Origin: Hypomesus transpacificus
Lineage: Eukaryota; Chordata; Actinopteri; Osmeriformes; Osmeridae
Length of the DNA stretch: 64,000 nt
Reading direction: 5' to 3'
Assembly: GCF_021917145.1 (NCBI RefSeq)
Contig: NC_061081.1
Location: forward strand, 9,138,100 to 9,202,099
The notes under the pieces were generated by a model, which was not told the DNA's origin, ran no database searches, and worked only from the letters and a program-made list of their open reading frames with translations. The position numbers and the translations under genes are program-made. Of this stretch, positions 26,301 to 40,807 are shown one piece after another (position 1 is the first letter of the stretch; each line of letters opens with the position of its first letter).

Positions 26301-27462
26301 TGTGTACAGATCTCTTCAAGTGTGTTTGAAAGAAAGCGATTGTGAGTGGGTGTGTGGCGACCACAAGCCACAAAGACTGACCGGCCAACCATCCAACCAA
26401 TGTCCCTGGCTCAGAGGGAGCCAGGGCCAGGGCCAGAGGCAGGTCCAGGGATACTGTCACATCCCATTGCAGTCGTCCCCTGACTGTGCCAGAGGCACAG
26501 TGGAAGACCTGATACATACACCCTGCATTTATCTACCTTTAGGAACAAATGCCACAGCGTCTGTCGGAAAGGCCTACAGCTGAAATCTACCGTATCAATC
26601 CATACTGTACGCCAGGTTTTTATGGTCTTTTGTGTCTGAAACCCTCCACATGCCAAAGAGTTTAAACAGTCCATCTTGACAATCCCATCGGTGGATCGCA
26701 GCAGCTGCGGTTAGAACGGATTGACTCAAAGCACAGGCAGATGGATTTATTTTCAGTTTTTTTTATCCATTATTTTTTTTACTTGAAACCATCCAGATGA
26801 TAACTCACCCATCTTGCTTTCTACCGTGGAAGTGCGTCATCGATCTGCATCTTATAGGGAAATTGTTTAGCCAAGGTCATTGTTCAGGGCAATCTAGATT
26901 GTTGCGTATCTTTTTAAATGGGAGAGGGATTTGTGCCCTCGTCGGTGACATGAGGATCAAATACTATCACAACGACAAGGTGAACATATTGATCTATATG
27001 TCACAGAGATGGGTTTATCTGATATGTGGTGCTTTTACTTGGACAGTCTGAGTAGTGTGAATGTCTGGGGGTCTGTGTCAAGGTCGAGACATTTTTTGTT
27101 ATCAGTGGCCATCTTCCAATAATCTCACATTAGGAACCTGCTCAAAACTACTACCAATAGAGCAATAGCTTGTTTTTAGTAGTATGTATGTCATGAGTTA
27201 ACCTGAAACTGACTGTCATTATTAGATTTTATTTCATTTTTCAAAGGCTGGTTGGTGTCAGTTACTGACTTGTAAATATATGTTAATGATTAAAGTGCTA
27301 AGCTCTGGTCTGTGGTAATGAGAGACGGCAGGTTAGTTGTTTGTGTTTTAGCTTGTTGATTTGTTTACAAATTGTCCCTGAGATCTGTCTCTCGTCCATA
27401 CATTTCCATGAGCTACTCTGTGTACACGTCTGTTTGTGAGAAAACACACACAAAGATACACT

Positions 27463-27480
27463 CACACACACACACACACA
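27463..27480. repeat. (CA)n microsatellite
   Basis: Short interrupted CA-rich tract; further CACG repeats lie at about 27537-27555. Confidence 0.85.
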
Positions 27481-29121
27481 TCACACTCTTTGTTTTGTAC
27501 ACGTCTAAACAGACCCTCTGACAGGCAAACAAATACGCACACGCACACGCACACAGATGAGGCCATGACATTCAAAACACTAGGAACGTTGCTGCCACAC
27601 TGTGGCAAGCAGCTAGTACATTTTTACACTATACTGTTAGACCATTTGTACGCCATCAAATACAAATTATCATTTATAATGTATATGTGTGTATTTTTAT
27701 CATTAGTATTAGAATTATTTGTAATATTACAACTTATTTAAATGACAAAAAACTATTAGTTTTTTTACACCAGGCCCGTTATTGTGATTTAATTTCATAT
27801 CATCACAGAGCACAGGGAGATTTATAATCCAAATCCTTGGCATTATAAACTCCTTTTCACAGTTGTTTGATTTCTGTATTTATTATCTTTGGAGAGCGGC
27901 TGCTGTCCGCTGTCTTCAAGCATTTCACACCAGGAGACTAATTTGTCAGTAGTAACACCAAACATGAAAGTCATATAAATTAACGCCTCATCCACATCAG
28001 AAGGGATTCTTTTCTTTTCCCAAAACAAAGACTGGCCGTCTGGGAGGCGTTTTAATTAAATGTGTCCAGGGAGTGCTTGCCCTCCATGCGATGAAACACT
28101 GTGGTGATGACATGTTTGTGTAACAGCTATAAATGGGAGGCAGTAAAAGAGAGTTTTCTGCCAGCAGAAGAAGGTACTTTCTGGTGCTTCCTTATCAGAA
28201 CTGACTTCTAGGGTTTTCTGCTCACGTTATTGGTAAAATCCTAGACAATCAACCGTCTCAGAACCCTGTCTAGGGTCAGAACTGGAGCAAAGGTCTGGGA
28301 ATAGGAGGAATATTGTAAATGCTATTCAATATCATCACATTTCAATCATCAATTACTGGAAAGCCGTTGCCCAATGAAGTATTAAGATAAATGAACTCTT
28401 CCTTCATCTAGAACCAAGTAACCTTCTAAAAATTATTAGACTTATTATTAGACTAAATTGATTATCAGAGCTTTGTTCAATAATTCAAATTGTATAAGGA
28501 TTATAGCCTGCCATTTATCATTGATCACCTTTCATGTTGTTGACCATGGATACCAAACCTTATACTTCCATGCACCTACATAAATCCTCTTGCTGAGTTA
28601 TTCACAGTTATTTTGATATGGTGTAAAATTGAGATTACTATTCCTTTAAAACTGCTGCTTGTGACTTCCACGTTTTGAATGAATTAAGTGGCATATAAAA
28701 CAATGCTATGGTAATTTTTAATTATTTACAAAAACAATAAATGCGTATTACCATGTATATGTTATGCTTTTATTAAGAAATAAAATGACAATGTAAGCAA
28801 GAAAGACCAGTAACAAAAGATCTGAAGAACTGTATGTGTATGTACAGTAGCCTACTCATTCATGTCCAACCAAGCCACACTCCCACAATTTCACACTTAT
28901 GTGGTTCCCACTTACGTGGTTCCCATGAATCACACACACAACATTGCATCTCCAGTATTGTTTCACCTGCCCAATACATCCCATCTTATCTCATTCCGGC
29001 ACACTCCTGTTCCCATAATAAACAAACTGGTGACAAAATAAAAGTAAATTGGATGGAAGAATTCTAATTTATCAAGTCAATGGTTATATGTAGTTTAAGC
29101 ACAGTACAAAAGTAAGGTTTC

Positions 29122-29187
29122 CCTGGGAACCAGACAAATCTGCCAGTTCATGTTTTATTGGCTCTGGCAGATGGGTCTGGCCACCAG
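29122..29187. repeat. short palindromic repeat at the 3' end of cyp4v
   Basis: The left arm (29122-29146, CCTGGGAACCAGACAAATCT then GCCAG) is imperfectly inverted in the right arm (29164-29187, CTGGCAGATGGGTCTGGCCA then CCAG). The spacer is short and contains the polyadenylation signal proposed for cyp4v. The form is that of a solo hairpin or MITE-like element. A similar inverted repeat using the ACCAGACCAAT core lies just upstream of the gene at 33778-33819. Confidence 0.6.
29154..29159 (-). terminator. candidate polyadenylation signal of cyp4v
   Basis: Reads AATAAA on the minus strand, about 170 bases past the cyp4v stop codon. It is the first canonical hexamer I found downstream, so the 3'UTR would be short. 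It sits between the arms of an inverted repeat. Confidence 0.6.
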
Positions 29188-29329
29188 TTACATGGTTATT
29201 GCATTATCTTTCAACTGAGATCTTACGTAAACAGCTAGCAGTATGTATTCAATTACTCTAAAATAAACACTGCCCAGTTATACTACATTCCAGTGCTTGA
29301 CCCCGTTAGCGGTGGTTCTGGACAGGGCT

Positions 29330-33599
<4,270 letters not shown>

Positions 33600-34332
33600 G
33601 CCTGCTTAGTGTGCAGCACAATAGTAAGGACAAACTCACTAACCGTCTCTGGCAGAGTTGAATGTCTGTTTCCTTTCAGATGGAATTTAACCCTTGGACT
33701 TTTGCCTACATTTGTTTGCTGTCACACTCAACCTGCAGAGATGTAGACCATAGGTTACTTGGGTTAAGCCTTGCACCACCAGACCAATTCTGCAAAGCCA
33801 GAACTTGCATTGGTCTGGTTCCCAGGCTAAGGATTTACATACTGTAAACCAGTCTTTCCCCTGTTCCTGGAGAGCTACCTCCCTGTAGGTTTTTCCTTTA
33901 TCCTAACATTAATATGAGGTATAAGCTGACAATTGATACAATGTCAAGCTTGTTTGTCCTTTTTAAGTAAATCCTGTGGCTTACTAGGTCATTTGATGAG
34001 AGATGGAAGAACAACATTACAGTAATGTTTGTAGATTTATCCTACTGGTGGTAAGCTATTTGTCTTTAGTTTGGAAAAGGCTGCATCGGTTCTTTATTTA
34101 CAAATACAAATAAGAGAATAAAGCCTTCTAAGGAGAGTCCACAAGTCATCAGGGACATTTGGTGATAACAAATTAATGCATTAGAAAGCTTTAACCAAAT
34201 GTGCTGTTGTTATGTTATGTTACATAGCCTATAATGTAAGGGCAAACTAAAACATAGGTCTTGTGCAAAGGAAAAATCATACATTTCTACATGTGAATGC
34301 AAACCCACAACTTACCACTGGCATTTGATTTA
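33600..34332. other. cyp4v upstream spacer
   Basis: Presumed cyp4v 5'UTR and promoter. No TATA box or CpG cluster is evident. It contains an imperfect inverted repeat (33768-33828) with perfect 11-bp core arms ACCAGACCAAT at 33778-33788 and 33809-33819. Confidence 0.45.
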
Positions 34333-34918
34333 CAGTTTTTTACAATCGCTATGACAGTTTTTTCAATACCTTAAACAAGTTTTCTAAACTCTTAACACAC
34401 CAACACACCTACCACACACAATTGGCAAAACTGTTAATTTCATGCTCAAAATCGCACATTGTAAACTAAACTCAAACACTAATTGTCATAACACAAAAAA
34501 ACACCAACCATGACACCATGTCTACCAAACACTAAGACACATTCTCTTTTCACAGGAACATTTGGTGAATCAGAGCACGTCATAAAAAATACTGACATCA
34601 GATGGAATTACAGAAACTGCATTCATTTAGGCAGGTATGAGTCAGGTCTCACAGTATATGGATAATAGATTGTGTTTGCAATGCAGTTTCCTTTGAAGCC
34701 TCTCTACATTTTTGTTTTTTGGGGTTTTGTAAATGCATGCATTTTGTTCATTTTTCTGCATAAATTCAGAACAAAAAATGAATGACCCATCTCAGAGTAG
34801 CTTTATAGAATGTACGGTTACTGTATTGAAAAAAATAAAGACAGAAACATAATTGCTGCATTAAAGGCTTCATTTGCAACAAGACATTATTGCAAGAAAT
34901 ATGCAATATAGCTTCCAT

Positions 34919-35185
34919 TTACAGTAATACCCTAGCTCTGGCCCTTCTCTGAGTGCCACCACACATTCTAACTCCTCTCCCATGTCCCACTCCTCTCTCT
35001 TGTCCTGGTACTTGTCTTCCTCTCCTTCTCCCTTGTCCTGGTACTTGTCTTCCTCTCCCTTGTCTTCCTCTCCCTTGTCCTTGTCCAACTCCTGTCCCTT
35101 GTCCTGGTACTTGTCTCCCTCTCCCTTGTGCATGCTGTATTCCTACTTTCTTCGTGTTGGTCTGTATTGTTCTTTTTCCACACAA
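34919..35185 (-). pseudogene. transposase N-terminal fragment with RGRQVPGQ repeats
   Basis: The frame begins MCGKRTIQTNTKK and contains repeated GRGRQVPGQG blocks, then GVRMCGGTQRRARARV, and stops soon after. Fish Tc1/IS630 transposases often open with Gly/Arg-rich sequence before the helix-turn-helix, so I read this as the 5' coding remnant of copy 3, expanded by a DNA minisatellite. A reading as an independent small protein is less likely: it has no splice sites or neighbours to support it. Confidence 0.5.
34985..35131. repeat. imperfect ~27-bp minisatellite
   Basis: Repeats of a unit containing TTGTCCTGGTACTTGTCTTC followed by CTCTCCC, with truncated units between. At least four recognisable TTGTCCTGGTACTTGTC copies occur. 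It lies within the transposase remnant and codes the RGRQVPGQ repeats on the minus strand. Confidence 0.85.
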
Positions 35186-35235
35186 GATCAGCCCAAAGAG
35201 GTCCTCTCTACTGTATATACCATATGGTCATGCAA

Positions 35236-35420
35236 TTTACATTTACATTTAGCAGACACTCTTATCCAGAGTGACTTACAGTAAGTACAGGGATATTCCC
35301 CCCGAGGCAAGTAGAATGAAGTGCCTTGCCCAAGGAAACAAAGTCATTTGGCTTGGCGGGGAATCGATCCGGCAACCTTTTGAATACTAGCCCGACTCCC
35401 TCACCACTCAGCCATCTGTC
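35236..35420 (-). repeat. tRNA-derived SINE, apparently inserted in transposon copy 3
   Basis: Minus-strand SINE: head CAGATGGCTGAGTGG, B-box-like GGATCGATTCC, body TTTGTTTCCTTGGGCAAGG, tail GATAAGAGTGTCTGCTAAAT and a short ATGTAA repeat. CAATT occurs just outside each end and could be the target duplication. Confidence 0.9.
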
Positions 35421-36872
35421 CCAATTGAAAGAACCTCAACACAGAGTGTTTCCTAGTTGGGTATCAACTGTGATTTACATTATTTGCATAATTTCAGCTG
35501 TTTCTCAGTAGCAATGGAATAAAATACAGGGGATATATTTGTGTTTCAATTCACATTATAAACAGCTGTTCACTTTGATTTAGCCAATAATTTAGGTCTT
35601 GAACATGATGTTATCTGTTTTGCTGACAGTGTGAAAGCATTGGTAAATTGGGCAGTAAAGTATTGATTGTTTTGGTCTTGGTTGAGCTTGTGTGTAAAAG
35701 AAGTTCAAGCATTTACTGTATTATTTTTTAAATGCAACACACATCTCTAAGGAGGAATACAAGGCAGAGGATCATTCAATCTCTTTGTGTTTGCTTTCTT
35801 AATCTGCTAGTCCTTCAAGCATCTGGCCTTGCAACCTTATCTTTTAATGAGCCAAATTGAATCATTCCTCACACTTCTTTATCCAGCTTGACAAACCTTT
35901 CGATTGCCCTGTAAGCAGTATCCAGAGAGGTTTGTGAGACTTTTCTCAATGCTAAATATGAGCAAAGGTAATTTTACATGCTCTGTATTTTCTGAAAGCT
36001 AAAATGTTATGTCACCCTTTTTGAATGACAACTTCAGAAACTAAAGCTAAAATAGAAACCAGTGAAAAAACTTTGGACAAAAGTTAACCAAAACCTTGGG
36101 TTCCTTGAGCGTAACAATAGCTGCAGTTGGTTTGAAAAACCACTAGATGTTGCAATCACACAACTATAACAACTCATTTTTAAATAATCTGCAATATTCA
36201 CACGTTATTTGGTTAGGATCGCTTCCTGGACTCGAAATGAGTTTGTTTAATGTGTGTTTTGAATAAGGATACATGTGGACTAAAATACAAAAAAAACCCA
36301 TGGCACTCTCTCTAAATACATCCCTTTGTTGTCATGTTAAACCTTTGGCTCAAGGTAAACCATTGTTATTAGCCTTGACAATAAGATAAGATAGTGCCTT
36401 GGGCTTTTCTTGTATTTTTTGGTCCACAAATTCACAGATTCAAGTACAAAGAAGACAAATATTGACATGACTCACTCCTTAATATTTAAAGAAATCATTA
36501 GTAGCAATATTTAGTCATCAAGCCTATTGTATTGATAGATAATTATAGAAAATAATTCTCTTTTTTTTTTCCAAGTCAAGTTAACCATATATACTGCTGA
36601 GCAAGTGAGTACCTACAGTTGACAAGCCATTCCAAAATGTCTATGTTTAGATATTGTAGTTGAACAGTTACCAGCCATAGTTTAAAAGCTACAACATCCA
36701 AACATGCAGCAGTATATATTTCTAACTATACACAGAGTTCAAATGTTTCGCAGTAATCCCAGACAGAGAATAAACAATTACATATGGGCACTTCTTTCCT
36801 CAAATACCCGTTGACTAAAGCCATTCACTTTGCAGCTTTAGCTTACTCAAGCAACCGAACCCACAGCCACAA
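35421..36872. other. spacer downstream of tlr3
   Basis: No coding sequence is recognised. 35421-35718 may be the displaced 5' leader of transposon copy 3. The rest is AT-rich and should include the tlr3 3'UTR. I found no AATAAA on the minus strand in the first 400 bases past the tlr3 stop, so the polyadenylation site is unassigned. Confidence 0.45.
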
Positions 36873-39800
36873 CTAAAACTGCTGCCCTCTGTTGACAATC
36901 CCCAGTGCTATGCGAAGCTTCTGGTGAAAGGCGGGGATCTGTTCCCTCTCTATGGGCCAGTGGAGGATGCAGCGTGGCCTCAGCATGCCCCTGCGAAGGA
37001 GCAGTGCTTGGGACAGCCTGTAGTCCTGCACGTCCTGGAGGAGGATGAGCACCAGGCGGTCCCTGCCTTCCTCAATGACTTGGTGAAGGGCATGGTGGAC
37101 TTTGAAGCTGAGAGAAAGAGAGAGAAACATTACGAAACATAACATCTGAAACATTACGCTTGAGGAAAAGATATTCATGCTGTAAAACTATTAATTTAAG
37201 GTAATGAAATCAGTTCATGCTATTTCTGTTCTTATACCTCAAAATCATAAAATTGCACTGAATATGTACATTAAAATTTTTGATCAAAACATACAGTAGG
37301 CCTTATCAATAGCCAATATCTATCAAACTCACCGTCTGCACAGTGGGTCTCTGAAAAGACTTTCAGTGACAACAAATATAATTTTTTGGGAATTTTTCAT
37401 ATCATCCACAATAGACTGTAGGCGTGGACTACCAGGAACAGAGTCACGGTTTTCCAGGAAAAACCTATACTCCTCTTTTTCTAGAGGAAGCAGCCTTGCG
37501 GTTACCCACTCCTCATCTGCTTCTGCATAAACAACATAGGCGTCATATTCGTAATTTCTCCCCTTAATACGTTTGGTGTCACCTAAACCTAAGGTCCTGT
37601 TGACCAGAATATTCCAGTAGAACTGAATTCTCCATCCATGGAACCGAAACAAAAATGCGGTGACCATGAAAGTTAGAACAGTGGTGCTGCTTAGTACATA
37701 GAGGGTATAGAACGGGGTCATGTCTTTACAGGACTGCGGGTCGAACTTCATGACCGAGCGGTCGAAGTAGGCTGAGGGCGTGTTACATGTATACTCATCA
37801 CGGCCCAGCACACTGGTGTTGGTTGTGTTTAGCCAGTGCACAAACCACAAAATGCTTTCGCAGGTGCAGTCAAAAGGGTTCTTGTCGATGACCAATTGGC
37901 TGAGGTTGGCAAAAGCCTTGCCGAACACTTCCTTCTGCACAGAAGTGATCAAGTTCTTCTGGAGACGCAAAACCTGTAGGGATCTCAGATCATCAAAGAC
38001 TGATTCCTTCAGGTAGTTCAGGAGATTACCGCTGAGGCTGAGCTCACGAAGGTTAGCCAAGCCCCGAAGACTCTCTCTAGGGATCTCGTCCAGTCCAGTG
38101 ATGTCCATATCCAGGACGGTCAAGCTACTTAGCCCCTCTAGAAAAAGAACCGGCCCTCCTGGGTTGGCAGCCTTCCATACTCGGGCCAAATTGTTGTGCT
38201 GCAGCTTTAGGACTTTTAGATTATCCAGTCCCTTTAGGAGACTTGCATTGATATTGGCAATGTTGTTGTTGCTGAGGTCCAGAAGGGTGAGGTTGGACAG
38301 TGGCTTGAACGGAGAGGGATTCATATCCTGGGCACCACTTAAAGCCTTGCCCAAAAACAGGGACTTGAGTCTGGGCACACCTGTAAAGGATGTGGGGCTT
38401 AGTATGATCTTCTGCTGGTTGTTAAAGAGTTTGAGCTCCTGCAACTGGTCCAGTCCTTGAAACTCTGTCCCGTTCAAAGTTTGAGCGATGAAGTTGAAGG
38501 CTAGCAGGAGGCTGGTGAGGTTTCTCAGGCTAGAAAAGGCCCCAGGGCCCAGGTGCTTGATTGCTGTTCCCGTCAAATTAAGAGTCTGGACAGGGGAGTT
38601 GATAAGCGAAACCAGGGTGAGGTTGTTGATGTTATGAAGGGACACACAGCTGGCAAATCCCAGGTTCAGGTTGCGTAGATTGTTCAGACCTGTAAAAGTG
38701 TTCTTTGTGATCTCTTGAAATGCTGTGTTCTCCATGATCAAACTCTCCAGCGCCCCGAGTGGCTGGAAGGAGAAATCCTTGATTGCAGGGGTGTGGGACG
38801 TGTGCTTGTTCTTTACTAGCCCCCTCCTCAGGTTGAGCAGTGTAAGGTTGCCCAGCCCTTGGAATGTGTCTTTGTTAAGGGTTTTTATGTTGTTCTGTTG
38901 CAGAATCAGAGTCTTCAGCTCAGTCAGCCACTGAAAGGGACTATTTTCTAATGTAGTCAGGCTATTGTTGGACAGATCTAAAACGGTCAGGTTGGTCTTC
39001 TCCAAAGCCTTAAAGGTTGTGTTTGTTAGTATGACCTGTGTGTTCTGAAGGGACAGATTATGAATGGCAGTCCCAGACAGCTCCATGCAGAGTTGGGATA
39101 TGAGCTGCTGGTTTAGCTGTTTCCCCTCCATGATTAGTTCTTCTATGGTCTTTATGGGCGCTAAGCTACCAGGCTCAATCTGCAACGAGGAGATGATTGC
39201 AAGATGAAAAGGGTGAAATGCAAACCTTAATATCTAGTTTAAATGAGGAACCATGTCATAATTTCATTTCCCTTTTGAGTGCAACTTACCATTTTCAGAA
39301 GAGACAGAAATGACAGGTCGATTACTCTAAAGTACGAGGAGGAGCTGAGAAAGGAGAAGTCATCCTTTTTTAGTGTGGATATCTTGTTGTTTGAAAGAAT
39401 GAGAGACACTAAGTTGGGAAGTTGGTGCTGGGAGCCTAACTTGGCAGACTCAAGTCCGCTTTTGGAAACATCAAGCTGAGTCAGGCTCTATAAAAAAATA
39501 TAGGGAAGAAAATGTATATATATATATATATATATATATATCTATTGAGTAAGAAAGTGTTTTAATGGTATTAGGTGAATATACTAGCATACATATTTAC
39601 AAAAATATCATTAAACACAACAAATAATACTACCATTTAGATACAAAGTATACTTGCCCCCTCATCATCCCTTTACAAGTATGTTGTACATGTCTAGAAA
39701 TACAAGATATTATTATTTGATGCACTTACTGCACCATTTGTACATTGCTTTGGATAAAATGCATGCTAAATGAATACATCTTTATTAATAAATCAACCAA

Positions 39801-40361
39801 ATCAGCTAGAGTATTAAATCAGCACATATTCATTCATGTCATTCATTCATCATACATAAATCCATACATCAAAACAACTGTTTACCACATTGCTATTCTT
39901 GTTACCTGTAGAGCAGCAAAGGGCTCCCCCTGCAACTTCAGTCTGTTCGAAGCCAAGTTCAGTTGCGTAAGATTGGCGCAGCAACTTAGATCCTTCTCTG
40001 TGAGCAGATGAACCTCGTTGTGCTGCAAGTCCAAGCTCCGGAGATGGCTCAGAGTCTGGCAGACACCGGCCTCCAACCGGGTGAGACTGTTAAAGCCCAC
40101 GTCCAGATGAATAAGGCCTGGGTATGGGTCCAGAGAGGCAGCGGGCAGGCCCACCATGCGGTTGTGGGACATGTCCAGGCTGGTGATGTTTCGAGGGAGG
40201 TCTGATGGGATCTCATTGAGGAGAAGGCGGCTGCAGTCAGCCTTTTCATGACGAACATGACAGGTGTTCTTCTTCGGAGAAGCTAAGCCCAGACCAGAGC
40301 TGATTGTGAGACAACTAAAACCCATGGCCAGAAGAGTAATGATTGAATGTTGTGAGTTCAT
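36873..40361 (-). CDS. tlr3: Toll-like receptor 3 (tlr3), 4 coding exons, 911 aa
   Basis: Endosomal receptor for double-stranded RNA that signals through TRIF. Coding exons in transcript order: 40361-39906 (acceptor at 40370), 39487-39290, 39179-37333, 37107-36873; all GT-AG and frame-consistent, 911 aa against 904 in human. Start: MNSQHSIITLLAMGFSC, just after the acceptor TTTTCCAG; an upstream ATG lies in the intron. Signal peptide ~1-27, LRRNT cysteines (34-43), LRR solenoid, LRRCT FDCTCESILWFVHW (from 654), membrane span ~708-731, then FHGWRIQFYWN and a TIR domain from ~761 (YEYDAYVVYAE) to RRGMLRPRCILHWPIE in the last exon. LQHNNLARVWKAANPGG (544-560) matches the human C-terminal RNA-contact site (His546/Asn548 for His539/Asn541). 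Tyr763 and Tyr863 align with human Tyr759 and Tyr858. Odd: BB loop RDSVPG has Pro800 where human TLR3 has Ala795; human RNA-contact His39 is Arg45. Identity is firm from motifs and synteny. Confidence 0.97.
39515..39541. repeat. (TA)n microsatellite in tlr3 intron
   Basis: About 13 TA units just upstream (in gene direction) of tlr3 coding exon 2. Confidence 0.95.
39719..39776 (+). repeat. SINE/LINE 3' tail remnant in tlr3 intron
   Basis: GCACTTACTGCACCATTTGT, then TTTGGATAAAATGCATGCTA and AATGAATAC, resembles the 3' tail of fish SINE/LINE elements (CTCTGGATAAGAGCGTCTGC then TAAATGA). No head is present. Confidence 0.5.
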
Positions 40362-40543
40362 AGCTTTAGCTGGAAAAGAAGAAGGATTAGAACAATGAGA
40401 TACACAGCTAAACAACTACCTGTCTTCGGGTAATGTAACATATTATGTGCAGAATAAACTTTCAAAACCACAAACAAAATAAGCAAGCAATGAGCCAACG
40501 TGCAAATAACAGACAAGTTGTTTGGTCATTTCTGTACCCTACC
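40362..40543 (-). other. tlr3 5'UTR exon remainder and 5' intron (inferred)
   Basis: The first coding exon starts at the acceptor CTTCTTTTCCAG (exon from 40369), so at least one untranslated exon lies upstream. The best donor is ACACAAG|GTAGGG, placing the end of exon 1 at 40543. An alternative is ACA|GTAAGAG near 40632. The transcription start is not determined. Confidence 0.45.
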
Positions 40544-40795
40544 TTGTGTTCAAAGTTCCATCAGGTTACTTTAGCGTTCGTATTTTTAAAGATCGTTCAT
40601 AGATCAAAAAGGAGAGCGGCAGGTGTTGCCAGCACTCTTACTGTAAATGTATGGACAGAGACAGATCTGTCTCTTCTCTAGAGGCACTTTCTGTATTAAG
40701 GAAAGCCTTAGCGTGGATATGGTCTGTTAGTTTAAGACTATCTCGTCAATGTCGCGAGCTACGCAATGCCTCTGTATCAGTGCCACCTTTTCTGT

Positions 40796-40807
40796 GAAAA
40801 CGAAACT
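40796..40807 (-). promoter_or_regulatory. ISRE (interferon-stimulated response element) upstream of tlr3
   Basis: On the minus strand the sequence is AGTTTCGTTTTC, an exact match to the ISRE consensus AGTTTCNNTTTC. It lies about 435 bases before the tlr3 start codon and about 250 before the proposed exon-1 donor. IRF/STAT-controlled induction is known for vertebrate TLR3, so the site is well placed to mediate interferon induction. An ETS-type ACAGGAAG motif is nearby at about 40906-40914. Confidence 0.75.

Larger units (their letters stand above)
12747..29120. other. long gene-poor intergenic region
   Basis: No coding exon could be recognised over about 16 kb on either strand. It holds three SINE copies, many GT/CA and TC microsatellites, a 15-base C run and pyrimidine-rich tracts (14.8-15.5 kb). 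Short open frames track the simple repeats. The AT-rich unique stretch 27.74-28.08 kb is the best candidate for conserved noncoding DNA. In tetrapods, genes beyond CYP4V2 include KLKB1 and F11; I saw no serine protease or apple-domain motif. Confidence 0.45.
34333..35220 (-). mobile_element. decayed Tc1/IS630-like transposon, minus strand (copy 3)
   Basis: The transposon 3' end at 34333 reads CAGTTTTTTACAATCGC, next to TA at 34331-34332, matching the termini of copies 1 and 2. On the minus strand the 5' part encodes a Gly/Arg/Gln-rich reading frame ending GGTQRRARARVL (see 34919-35185), as expected for the start of these transposases. Everything after it, including the helix-turn-helix and DDE parts, is missing or unrecognisable. 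A SINE sits at 35236-35420, and the element's own 5' leader may continue beyond it to about 35718. The outer 5' end is uncertain. Confidence 0.6.

Noticed and set aside
1..29100. KLKB1/F11-like, MTNR1A or FAT1 exons expected beyond CYP4V2 by tetrapod synteny
   Set aside because: No apple, trypsin, seven-helix or cadherin motifs seen on either strand.
34985..35131. CRISPR-like array of short direct repeats
   Set aside because: Units are contiguous and diverged with no unique spacers, in vertebrate DNA. It is a minisatellite.
33600..36872. FAM149A exons between tlr3 and cyp4v
   Set aside because: No frame with splice sites or recognisable FAM149 sequence. The gap is filled by a transposon, a SINE and AT-rich DNA.
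36924..37142. Plus-strand frames over the tlr3 and cyp4v exons
   Set aside because: Antisense shadows of verified minus-strand exons.
40370..40415. Upstream in-frame ATG that would lengthen TLR3 by 18 residues
   Set aside because: The sequence between it and the chosen start contains the acceptor CTTCTTTTCCAG, and the extension destroys the signal peptide. It is intronic.
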